This document shows, piece after piece, positions 29,992 through 38,556 of a stretch of 64,000 nucleotides of DNA. Position 1 is the stretch's first letter. Every line of letters starts with the position of its first letter. Below the pieces are notes generated by a model. That model searched no databases, was not told the DNA's origin, and worked only from the letters and a program-made list of their open reading frames with translations. The stretch comes from Lentisphaerales bacterium (lineage in GTDB: Bacteria; Verrucomicrobiota; Lentisphaeria; Lentisphaerales; Lentisphaeraceae), in the NCBI GenBank assembly GCA_022446985.1, contig JAKVBD010000018.1, positions 1 through 64,000 on the forward strand, in the 5' to 3' direction. The translations under genes were made by a program, and so were the position numbers.

Positions 29992-30113
29992 GCTGAGCCT
30001 TGGTTAAGCCGCCCCAAAAATTGTTTTTATACAATACATGGAGTTGCTGAACTTACCAGTCTGAAAGCAGCTCTCACGAAGCGGGCCAACAGCTGGTTTT
30101 AGCTGTGTCTTTT
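29992..30113 (+). ncRNA. Possible structured RNA between recF and clpC
   Basis: In the 265-bp gap, the plus strand can fold. GCTGAG (29992-29997) can pair with TTTTAGC (30097-30103), TTGG (30000-30003) with CCAA (30086-30089), and CCGC (30009-30012) with GCGG (30081-30084); inside, GAG..GCTG pairs with CAGC.CTC. A terminator-like hairpin ACAGCT-ggtttt-AGCTGT (30089-30106) followed by TCTTTT closes it. It could instead be the 5' leader of clpC on the other strand. No known RNA family was recognised. Confidence 0.25.
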
Positions 30114-30226
30114 AAGTTATTTTATATTATTTTTATGAGGGTGAATACAGTTTATGACGGAATATATGCAGCATTTTATGCAGCTTATGGACTTTAAGTT
30201 TTAAAATCCACTTGTGAGCAAGCCTT

Positions 30227-31339
30227 TTATGTCGCTGAGAGAGCCTTGCCTTCATCAATTTCAAAGACTTCATAGTCAAGTGTTTTGCAGTATTCCGGGA
30301 TGTCTGTACAGGCTATGAAAACCTGGTCGCCACGCATGATGGTTTTTAGAAATGCCTGTTTGCGCTCGGCATCTAATTCTCCAAGAACATCGTCTATAAG
30401 CAAAAGGACATTATCGGTTTCTTTATCTTCAATTAGCTGTTCGGCAGCAGCCATTTTTATGACCAGGCTGGCAAGTCGGCATTGGCCTTCCGAACCAAAG
30501 GCTCCCAGACTTTTACCGCTGAGTAATATAAATATATCATCGCGGTGTGGGCCGATGTGGGTCATGCCGCGTTGAATGTCTTTTTGCCGATTATCTTCAC
30601 ACTTTAAACGAAAGTAATCCTGAATCATTTCCAGGTTGTCGGTAATTTTACCAAGAGATGATTGGTAAATAAGTTTGAGTTTCTTTTTTTCGGGAAACAT
30701 CTCTGCTGTAAAAGCGGAGATTTTGGGAGCAAGCTTTTCTAAAAGCTGCAGGCGTTCAAGACAAATTAAACTGCCATATTGAATGAGCATATCGTCATAG
30801 GTTCTTATAAGGTTGTCAATATTTGGATCATCTGTACTTTTTTTGAGAACGATATTTCGCGACTTCAGAGCTTTGTTGTAGTGCTGTAGGTTGGTTAGGT
30901 AAGTTGGCGAAAGTTGTGAGAGCGTTATATCCAGAAATTGTCGTCTTCCTCCAGCAGAACCCTTGATCAGTTCGATGTCTTCTGGTGTAAATGAGATGGC
31001 ATTTATCTGTCGAATAAATTCACTGCTGCGACTGACGGCATTGCCATTCATTTGCAGTTTACGCTTTTCTCCATAGGTAATCTGCAGCTGGTCTGCGAGT
31101 AGATCTTCGTGTTCAAGTCTACAGGAGATCGCAAAAGCGTCCTGTTGCCAACGCTTCAGATTCTGGATATTTCTGGTTCGGAAAGAACGTAGCAAGGAGA
31201 GAAAATAAATAGCCTCAAGCAAGCTGGTTTTTCCCTGACCATTTTCACCATAGAAAATGGTCAGACCGGCCTTGAGGCTTAGTTCCGCATTTTGATAATT
31301 TCGGAAATTCTCCAGGGTGAGTTTGGAGAGATAACCCAT
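30227..31339 (-). CDS. recF: DNA replication and repair protein RecF
   Basis: A 370-aa SMC-like ATPase that helps load RecA at gaps. Walker A is 'GENGQGKT' (31-38) after 'LSKLTLENFRNY'. The ABC signature region reads 'SLGAFGSEGQCRLASLVIKMA', and Walker B 'VLLLIDDVLGELD'. Length is normal. It lies 18 nt downstream of dnaN, the common dnaN-recF order. Confidence 0.96.
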   Translation of the reverse strand: MGYLSKLTLENFRNYQNAELSLKAGLTIFYGENGQGKTSLLEAIYFLSLLRSFRTRNIQNLKRWQQDAFAISCRLEHEDLLADQLQITYGEKRKLQMNGNAVSRSSEFIRQINAISFTPEDIELIKGSAGGRRQFLDITLSQLSPTYLTNLQHYNKALKSRNIVLKKSTDDPNIDNLIRTYDDMLIQYGSLICLERLQLLEKLAPKISAFTAEMFPEKKKLKLIYQSSLGKITDNLEMIQDYFRLKCEDNRQKDIQRGMTHIGPHRDDIFILLSGKSLGAFGSEGQCRLASLVIKMAAAEQLIEDKETDNVLLLIDDVLGELDAERKQAFLKTIMRGDQVFIACTDIPEYCKTLDYEVFEIDEGKALSAT

Positions 31340-31357
31340 TTAGTTCTGCGGTAAGAT

Positions 31358-32446
31358 CTAGTTTCTCATTGGCATGATGACGTAAAGGAAACCTTCATCA
31401 CCAAATATACCAATAGGACTGATCTTGTCATTAAACTTGATAGTGATGTTGTTACAATCAAGCTTTTTAAGTGGTTCGTGCAGGAAGTTCGGGTTGAACG
31501 AAATCGCCAGGTTATCACCAAGATAGGTGACTGGTATCGGCTCAGAACTTTCATCGGCATTTGAAGACGCACTGAGAATTACTTTGTCAGATTCCATTTC
31601 AAGTTTAACTGAGGAACCGGATTCTGTAAGAATCAAAGAGACACGAGAAAGAGCTTTGGAAAGTTCTTCACGTGGAATTTCGATCATTTGTGAGAAGCCA
31701 CCAGGTATAACCTGACGGTAGTTAGGGTAGGTGCCCTCAACCAGTTTGGTTCTCATAACAGTGTTGTTTGTCTCGAAAAGAGCTCTGGTGTCGCCCAAAG
31801 AAATTTTAACTTCACCGGCATCTGAAAGAAGCTTTTGAAGCTCACTGACAGCCTTGCTTGGTAGAATTGTGTCGCCATCGACAACTTCACTTGAGTCGAG
31901 CACAGTTTCAATAAGTGCAAGACGACGACCGTCTGTAGCTACTGCGGTCAGCGTACCTTCACGGATACTTAGAAGTATGCCGTTGAGAACATGACGTGTT
32001 TCGTCTGTACTCACTGAGTAAGAAATTTTTTCCAACATCTTGCGCAACTGAATATTTGGCAAGGTGAATGTTCTCGCTTCTTCAAGGCCATCTTCAGTTG
32101 GAAATTCTGAATCATTTATACCAAGAAGTTTAAAGAAAGAATTGTGACAGGAGATAGATGAAACGTGATTTTCATCGGTATCGATTGTCACAGGAGCGTC
32201 ATTTAACTGACGAATAATCTGGATCAACTTTTTAGCTGGAAGAGTGGTGGAACCTTCTGCTTCTACTGAGCACTCCAGGCTGGTAGATATAGACAAATCC
32301 AAGTCTGTTGCAGTTATGGTAAGTTGCCCGTTTTCTGCCTGTAAAAGCAGGTTGCTTAGTACTGGTATGGTCGGGCGGTTGGAAACCGCACTCTGTACGT
32401 GAGCCAGTCCACTGGCAAGAGCAGATTGATCTATGGTAATCTTCAT
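31358..32446 (-). CDS. dnaN: DNA polymerase III beta subunit (sliding clamp)
   Basis: About 362 aa. ATG 32446 is chosen because GGAAGGG precedes it by 5 nt and the product then begins 'MKITIDQSALASGL', as in other clamps. The three clamp domains follow, with 'PTIPVLSNLLLQAE', 'TDGRRLAL' and the C-terminal 'FLYVIMPMRN' that ends all DnaN proteins. It encircles DNA and tethers polymerase III. dnaA is not in the adjacent sequence and no cluster of DnaA boxes was seen, so the replication origin is not evident here. Confidence 0.96.
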   Translation of the reverse strand: MKITIDQSALASGLAHVQSAVSNRPTIPVLSNLLLQAENGQLTITATDLDLSISTSLECSVEAEGSTTLPAKKLIQIIRQLNDAPVTIDTDENHVSSISCHNSFFKLLGINDSEFPTEDGLEEARTFTLPNIQLRKMLEKISYSVSTDETRHVLNGILLSIREGTLTAVATDGRRLALIETVLDSSEVVDGDTILPSKAVSELQKLLSDAGEVKISLGDTRALFETNNTVMRTKLVEGTYPNYRQVIPGGFSQMIEIPREELSKALSRVSLILTESGSSVKLEMESDKVILSASSNADESSEPIPVTYLGDNLAISFNPNFLHEPLKKLDCNNITIKFNDKISPIGIFGDEGFLYVIMPMRN

Positions 32447-32580
32447 GAAAACCCTTCCGGCTAAATCCTCAAAGTTCAATAATAAAAATTCGTCGTAGTA
32501 CGCGAAAACAATTTCTTATCATAAAGTCGGTTGACTCAACAATCAAGCTGAAAAACTTTTTAGAAAAGTGATTTTAAAGA

Positions 32581-33621
32581 CTAACACTGATCGGTTGGAT
32601 TATTGAGGTAAAGATAAAGCTGTTTTCCGGTTTCAGAGACGGTCTGGCTGTTTGGTGAAAGATCGCTTTTACTGGTAGTTCCTTTGATGTATGGACTAAA
32701 AATGGCGTCATCCGTAGCAAATGACCAATAGGTCCAGCCAATCTTGTGGTTATTGAGAATTTATAGCCATTTTTGAGCTTCTGCGACATCATTTTTCCCA
32801 TTTGTACGATAGGAAGCCGCCGCCCACTCTGTGGCAAATATGGGGGAATTATTGGCTCTCATATCGAGTCGCTTGGAGTGTTTGTGAGAAGATGCATTAA
32901 AAATGCAAGACGTAGACCGTGGCTTTGTCTTCAATGGGTTTTTTAGGATATCCTGCCAGTCCTTTCCTCCGCTGATCTCAAATGAAGACCAAACTGGAGT
33001 TCCCGTGAAGATTAAAGGTTTAGGCGCATGTTTGCGGATGATCGGGTAAATAGCTTTGGCGTATTTTTACTAATCATTCCAACTAACATCTTTTTCCTCA
33101 ACCTTGTCTTTATTACCTGTGTGGTTTGGTTCATTGGCAATTTCAAATATTATATTTGGCAGGTGACCATACTTTTTAGACATCTTGTCAAAGAAAATCA
33201 TGGAATCATCGAGGTAGTAGAATGGATCTCCCGGATGATGGACATATCAGTCAAGTATGATGTAGGCGTCATTTTCTATAAAACTTTGGACTATGCCATC
33301 GATCATTGCATCAAACTCAGTCTTGGTTAGTTTAGGATTATTGAGGTATCCATGTTCTGTCAGGTAGAGCGACAAACGAACGATATCTGACCCTCCAGTC
33401 ATTAATGGCACTTGAGATGACTTTGCCATCTTTAAAGAAGTCTCCAAATCATTGTAAAACATGAGTGGCAATGCCTCGAAGTTGAACAGCCTGTCCGGAT
33501 TGACTGTAAATCTTATTTTCTTTGACTTGTAGCCAGCCATTTTTAGTAACCGGGGAATTTTGAGGAATCTCAGAAAAAGGCTGAAAGATATAAGGAAAAT
33601 CACATATCAAACAGCTTTCAT
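32581..33621 (-). pseudogene. Dead GH5 endoglucanase (cellulase) gene
   Basis: A full-length GH5 gene can be reconstructed: signal peptide 'YVIFLISFSLF', then 'NGWLQVKENKIYSQSGQ', 'VQLRGIATHVLQ', 'DIVRLSLYLTEHGYLNNP', the catalytic acid region 'NIIFEIANEPNH', and the nucleophile region 'IFATEWAAASYRTNGKNDV' near the C-terminus, followed by 'IGWTYWSF'. It carries in-frame stops TGA (33607), TGA (33449), TGA (33247), TAG and TAA (33070, 33067) and TAA (32761), plus two frameshifts (about 33590 and 33400). Several stops sit where Trp is expected. The original enzyme would have cut beta-1,4-glucan. Confidence 0.85.
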
Positions 33622-33700
33622 AGAACCTTTTTTGTTTCTACGAATAACTATGGGTTGAGAATAATTGACTTAAAAGATGTGTTTTTTACTCAGACTCTGT

Positions 33701-34939
33701 CTATTCTTCAGAGGGTTCGGTTGATTCCTCATGAGGAGAGCCAGTTTCTTGCTGTGAGCTATTTTTCTCTTTTTCAGCATTGATCTTTTGCTGCTCTTCG
33801 ATTTTTTCTTTCACTGTACCGAGGAAATCATTTTCATAAGCCCAGTAAGCACCATAACCTAGAGCGGCGAGTAAGAGAATAGGGATAAAGCTTTTCTTCT
33901 TCTTTTGCTTGCGGCGTGAGATGGCTGCCTGGCTGACTTTCATTTGTTTCTTAGGAGGTCCGACAGGCTCTTTTTCTCCATCGGTAAATTTTCCAAGAGC
34001 ACCTTCTATCTGTTTGATACACTCGCCCCATGAAGCATGTCGTTCATCGAGGTCTTTTGAGCACATTTTCAAAATGAGCATGGCGGTGGCTTTAGATATG
34101 CCACGTTCCTTAAGAAGAGCTGTATCAACAGGATCGTTTTTGACAGCTTCTATAACAGCTAGAGGATCCTGTAGGTTTTGGCCTGGGAAAGGGTACTGAC
34201 ATGTCAGCATATTGAACAGAGACGCTCCCAGTGAGAAGATGTCACTACGGAAATCTAAAGTTTTACCACAAGCTTGTTCTGGACTCATAAAGAAAGGTGT
34301 ACCGACGATTTGGGACGAAGTTGACTGGTCGTGCGAGCATTTTGAAATACCCAAATCCATCAGTTTTGGATTATCTTTGCGGTCTAGCATAACGTTTGCC
34401 GGTTTTATATCGCAGTGAATTAGATTATGTTCGTCCCATGCAGATTCCAGAGCTTGTGCCACTTTTAGGACATATGTTAAACTTTCTTCTTCTGAGAAAG
34501 CTTCGCCCTGCATGATTTTGTCATCAAGAGAATCTCCCTGAATGTATTCCATAGCAAGAAAGTAAAGATTTCCCTGCTTGCCGGCTTCGATAGCCAGAAC
34601 GATATTTGGGTGATTGAATGATGCAAGGAGCTGAATTTCGCGAATGAAGTCAGTGATGTTTTCTTCATTTGAAGTGATTTCAGGCTTAATGATTTTCAGT
34701 GCAACAGTGCGGTTCATTGAGACCTGGTTTGCAGTATAAACCTGCCCCATGGCTCCTTCGCCTATGAGTTGGATGACTTCAAAAGCACCAACATTGTAGC
34801 CTGCAGGAAGTTCTGCAGTTGGTAAAACCACTGTTGAGTGGCACGAATGACATTGAGATTGTGCGCCCATATGTTCAATGTCATAACTGAATTCTGCACC
34901 ACAATGTAGGCAGTCGGCAGTGTAAGCAAACTTACTCAG
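33701..34939 (-). CDS. Membrane Ser/Thr protein kinase with N-terminal zinc ribbon; probable CTG start
   Basis: An eukaryotic-type kinase. The N-terminus has paired CxxC motifs ('DCLHCG' and 'CHSCHS'), probably a zinc ribbon. The kinase domain shows the Gly loop 'IGEGAMGQVYTA', catalytic Lys 'VALKIIKP', catalytic loop 'LIHCDIKPANVMLD' (HCD in place of HRD) and 'MDLGISK' (DLG in place of DFG). A transmembrane helix ('FIPILLLAALGYGAYWA') and a short polar tail follow. The only codon correctly spaced from a strong AAGGAG (34946-34951) is CTG 34939. An upstream ATG at 35008 lacks a binding site and would add an unusual leader. Confidence 0.87.
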   Translation of the reverse strand: MSKFAYTADCLHCGAEFSYDIEHMGAQSQCHSCHSTVVLPTAELPAGYNVGAFEVIQLIGEGAMGQVYTANQVSMNRTVALKIIKPEITSNEENITDFIREIQLLASFNHPNIVLAIEAGKQGNLYFLAMEYIQGDSLDDKIMQGEAFSEEESLTYVLKVAQALESAWDEHNLIHCDIKPANVMLDRKDNPKLMDLGISKCSHDQSTSSQIVGTPFFMSPEQACGKTLDFRSDIFSLGASLFNMLTCQYPFPGQNLQDPLAVIEAVKNDPVDTALLKERGISKATAMLILKMCSKDLDERHASWGECIKQIEGALGKFTDGEKEPVGPPKKQMKVSQAAISRRKQKKKKSFIPILLLAALGYGAYWAYENDFLGTVKEKIEEQQKINAEKEKNSSQQETGSPHEESTEPSEE

Positions 34940-35083
34940 TTTAAGCTCCTTGTTGTATAAAATTTCCACATCACACACGAAAATTAAACTAACTAGAGCA
35001 TTTGTCAATCATATGTTGGTTATACTTTCAGCAAGAAAGTGTAACGATTTTATCCAAGCTTGTACTGAACATATATTCAGTTG

Positions 35084-35938
35084 TTAATAGGTTGCAACTT
35101 TACTTGTTTTTCGGTAGGCTGCCGGAGTATGTCCTGTGAGGTCTTTAAACCTGGCAGTAAAGCCGGGTATAGTTCTAAAACCACATCGTTTTCCAACGTC
35201 TTCTGTGAGTAGATCTGTACTCTGGAGAAGTCTTTGAGCGAGTCCGATACGTATTTCACATAGGTAGCGGTGAAAGGTTTTATTCATGACTCTCTTGAAA
35301 AAACGACAGAAAGACGGCGCTGACATGTGAATGAGCTCACCAAGTTGTTCTGCAGAGAGGTTCTCTTGATAGTGCAGATTCATATAGCCGCAAACTTCGT
35401 TTATTCTTTCCATATCATCACTGGAAGTATAGGGCTGATAGCTTTCCGAAGTTAACATAGTCGATGACAAGTTGGCTAATGAGTCAAGTATAGTTAGAAA
35501 CGTTACCAGTCGGGTGAGACGATTCATACTCTCCATATCCTGTAAAATGGAGATGATGTCTTCACTCAAGTTATCGAGTAATAAACCGCGATCGGCTTTT
35601 TTGAGCAGTCCAGAGATAAGACTGATTTCAGGAATACTAAAGAACTTATTCCCTGCAAAGTCGGGATGAAATCGCATCCAGACAAATTCACAGCCACCAC
35701 TGACATACTCATAGTCGCTGATGAAAGCGAAGGGCATGTTTGGTGGGATAATGATGAATTCACCAGCTTTAAAGTCGTCCATACTGTCGCCAACATAGCG
35801 ACGACCATTTCCTTGCGAGAAGTAGATTAGAGTATAGTCACTGTTTGATTGCCACCTGAAGTGTATTTTCTCCTGGCGGCAGTGATTGATGTATATAGAT
35901 TCAAATGCATTTCTTTCGGGAGATCTGTTCAGGTGCAT
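35084..35938 (-). CDS. AraC-family transcriptional regulator
   Basis: A 284-aa regulator with an N-terminal cupin-like sensor domain ('GEFIIIPPNMPFAF') and two C-terminal helix-turn-helix motifs ('SAEQLGELIHMSAPSFCRFF', then 'DVGKRCGFRTIPGFTARF'). Its ATG overlaps the end of the GH13_18 phosphorylase gene by 10 nt, so the two are translationally coupled. It probably controls the glucosylglycerate locus in response to a sugar (inference). Confidence 0.9.
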   Translation of the reverse strand: MHLNRSPERNAFESIYINHCRQEKIHFRWQSNSDYTLIYFSQGNGRRYVGDSMDDFKAGEFIIIPPNMPFAFISDYEYVSGGCEFVWMRFHPDFAGNKFFSIPEISLISGLLKKADRGLLLDNLSEDIISILQDMESMNRLTRLVTFLTILDSLANLSSTMLTSESYQPYTSSDDMERINEVCGYMNLHYQENLSAEQLGELIHMSAPSFCRFFKRVMNKTFHRYLCEIRIGLAQRLLQSTDLLTEDVGKRCGFRTIPGFTARFKDLTGHTPAAYRKTSKVATY

Positions 35939-37641
35939 AGCGGAGAGCCTCCAATTTTAAGCCAGGTAAAGTCATTGGCCTTCAGGTTATAGTTGCTGTG
36001 TATTTCAGATTCATTGACTATGTCAATGCATGCACCCTTGCAAATGAAAGAAAGTTCCAGTTCAACATCAATTTCAGAAACATTGAACAAACAGAGTAAG
36101 GTATAGTCCTTACATTTTTTACTGATCGCAAATATGGACTTGTTTAAATTGAGAAATTCAAAAGGCAAATAAGGATTAAATGCGGGTTCTCCAGCTCTGA
36201 CGTTTATCAGTTTTTTGTACTTTTCAAAGAATTCCAAATGATCAGTTTCAGCAAGGTAAGTCTCAAGCTCACCTGTTGAGAATTTTTGTCGATTGATAGA
36301 GCGGTTAACTCCCGTCAATTCAACTCCCTCATTCCAGTTGCCGGCAGCAAAAAGTGACGACAAGTATATACCGGGTACACCTGGCATGGCGAGGGCTATA
36401 GCTTGAGATAGAAGCATACGCTGCATACGTATACTTTCATCTTTGTCTGGGTGCGTAAGAAGGTCGCGGAAAGTACAGTTAAGTTCATAAGGTTTAACTG
36501 CTCCATCTCCACAATCCCTGTAGGAAACCAAACCACCGTGATCGGTGCACATATTGACGACCTGTTGTACTTCGTCTTCAGTAAGAATATCGCTTATCGG
36601 GCGCATTCCTATGCCATCGTGACTGGCAGTGAAATTGAAAAAACATACTTTGTCGGATGGTAGTTCAAGTTGTTGAGCCCATTCCGTCATGCGGCTCGCA
36701 TCACCTGTCATCATAGAAAAGGCAATGCGCGGTGGTTAGGGAAAGTTATAGACCATTTGGGCTTCGTCATGACCCGAACCAAAGTAGGATATGTTTTCTT
36801 TATGTGGAACATTTGTTTCAGTAATAATAATGACCTCAGGCGACACCTGGTGTAAGACCTCGCGCATAAGCTGAATGATTTCATGTGTTTGTGGTAAGTG
36901 CACAGATGGACTGCCAGGTTCTTTCCAGAGAAAAGCTATGGCATCGAGACGAACCAGTGTTGCACCATTTTTAACGTAAGTAAATAGTACGTTTAGAACT
37001 TCTATGAGGACCTTGTAGTTCGCATAGTTTAAATCTACTTGATCGGCACTGAATGTTGTCCAGATATTTTTTGTAGTTCCATCTGCAGATTTAAATGGCG
37101 TTAGAAGTGGACTTGTACGAGGTCGGACCACCATGGAGAGGTCAATGCTCGGATCAACATCAACAAAATACTCTTTGTATTTTTTATCACCTTTTAAGTA
37201 CCCGAGGAACCATTCTGATTTACTGGACATGTGGTTGACGACAGCATCACACATAAGCCGGTAATCGTAGCCAATTTCTTTGACTTCATTCCACGTACCC
37301 AATGTTTCATCAACTGCGACGTAGTTAACTACCGAGAATCCATCATCAGAGGTGTAAGGATAAAATGGCAAAATATGAACGGAGTTAATACTCTTTTGGC
37401 AGTGATCATCTAGAAATGTTTTGAGTGTCTTAAGAGGCTTTTCAGACTCAGAATAGACATGATCCCCATAACTTATGAGGATGATATCCTTTTCACTCTC
37501 TACGTGTGGTTTTGGAGTAATTTCTTCACTGTATTGATCAATTAAGGCGATAATTTCGCTTAGGCACAACTTTGCGTCCTCTTTAGAATATATTTTCTCT
37601 AGACGGACCCTAATAAAATTATCAATATTTGTGTAGTTCAT
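35929..37641 (-). pseudogene. GH13_18 sucrose/glucosylglycerate phosphorylase, interrupted by one stop codon
   Basis: The two halves read in one frame. The first (from ATG 37641) contains 'SVHILPFYPYTSDDGFSV', 'MCDAVVNHMSS', the nucleophile region 'TLVRLDAIAFLWKE' and acid/base 'IITETNVPH'. After 'AQMVYNFP' a single TAA (36736-36738) precedes 'PPRIAFSMMTGD', and the frame then runs to the natural stop with 'FFNFTASHDGIGMRP' (transition-state Asp). Everything else is intact. Neighbours encoding a glucosyl-3-phosphoglycerate synthase and a phosphatase favour glucosylglycerate phosphorylase over sucrose phosphorylase. Either a recent knock-out or a sequencing error. Confidence 0.82.
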
Positions 37642-37756
37642 AAAATAAATATGTTAATTTTCCATAATTATCTGTTTGAAAGTTACGAAATTGTTGCTAC
37701 TTGTAGATAATATACAAAATTAGTAAAATATTGCAACTAATAATACGAAATAAGTT

Positions 37757-38554
37757 TTGAAAAAGATAATATTATATACAGACCTGGATGGCACAATGCT
37801 TGATCACCATACTTACTCATGGGAACCGGCAAGACCGGCGATAGAGCAAGCCATTGAGATGGATATTCCGATAATTTTCAATACGAGTAAGACCCTTAGT
37901 GAAGTAGCTTCATTGCAAAAGGAAGTGGGAATTTCAGCCCCTTATATAATTGAAAACGGTGGAGCTGTATGGATTCCAGAATATTATTTCCCTGGATATC
38001 AAGGAGGTCTTGTAGTCTTAGGTGTGGATTCACAGACGATCCTTTCCAAAATTGAAACTTTGCGCAAGAACTATCGCTTCAAAGGCTTTTCTCAAATGAG
38101 TCATGCAGAGATTGCATCTCTCACTGGATTAAGTGAAGAGTCGGCAGCGTTAGCTGCTCAAAGATCTTGTAGCGAGCCATTAGTTTGGCTTGATACTGAA
38201 GAGCAGCTTAAGTCTTTCACAGAAATCATAAATTCACTAGGACTGCAAATAGTTAAGGGAGGTCGATTCTATCATTTATCCGGGCATTCAAGTAAAGGTC
38301 AGGCACTGAATTATCTGCATACTTTATTTAAAGACAAATTTCCAGAGCATAGCTGTTTATCTGTGGCTTTAGGGGACAGCCCAAATGACTTAAGTATGCT
38401 GGAAGTTGCCGATTTATCCGTTGTCATACAAAGAGCTGATGGAACTTACCTGGAATGCAAGGGGAACGATGTACGCCCTGCTGGAGGTATGGGACCAGAA
38501 GCTTGGAATAAGCAAATTTTAAGTATCATAGAAGAAATGTTTTCAAGGAGTTAA
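37757..38554 (+). CDS. HAD phosphatase, mannosyl/glucosyl-3-phosphoglycerate phosphatase type
   Basis: A 265-aa HAD-superfamily protein of the MpgP/YedP group. Motif I is 'YTDLDGTMLD' with the nucleophile Asp, motif II 'IIFNTSKTLSEV', and the C-terminal motif 'LGDSPNDLSML' holds the metal-binding Asp pair. It removes the phosphate from glycosyl-3-phosphoglycerate. The start is TTG with no obvious binding site. The downstream synthase starts 3 nt after its stop, so they act in one pathway making glucosylglycerate or mannosylglycerate, a compatible solute. Confidence 0.88.
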   Translation: MKKIILYTDLDGTMLDHHTYSWEPARPAIEQAIEMDIPIIFNTSKTLSEVASLQKEVGISAPYIIENGGAVWIPEYYFPGYQGGLVVLGVDSQTILSKIETLRKNYRFKGFSQMSHAEIASLTGLSEESAALAAQRSCSEPLVWLDTEEQLKSFTEIINSLGLQIVKGGRFYHLSGHSSKGQALNYLHTLFKDKFPEHSCLSVALGDSPNDLSMLEVADLSVVIQRADGTYLECKGNDVRPAGGMGPEAWNKQILSIIEEMFSRS

Positions 38555-38556
38555 AT

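Noticed and set aside
30040-30090. Signal recognition particle RNA
   Set aside because: The segment TTACCAGTCTGAAAGCAGC recalls the SRP apex, but the conserved GGAAGG loop and flanking pairs are missing.
32447-32580. Replication origin next to dnaN
   Set aside because: No cluster of TTATCCACA-type DnaA boxes and no dnaA gene are present.
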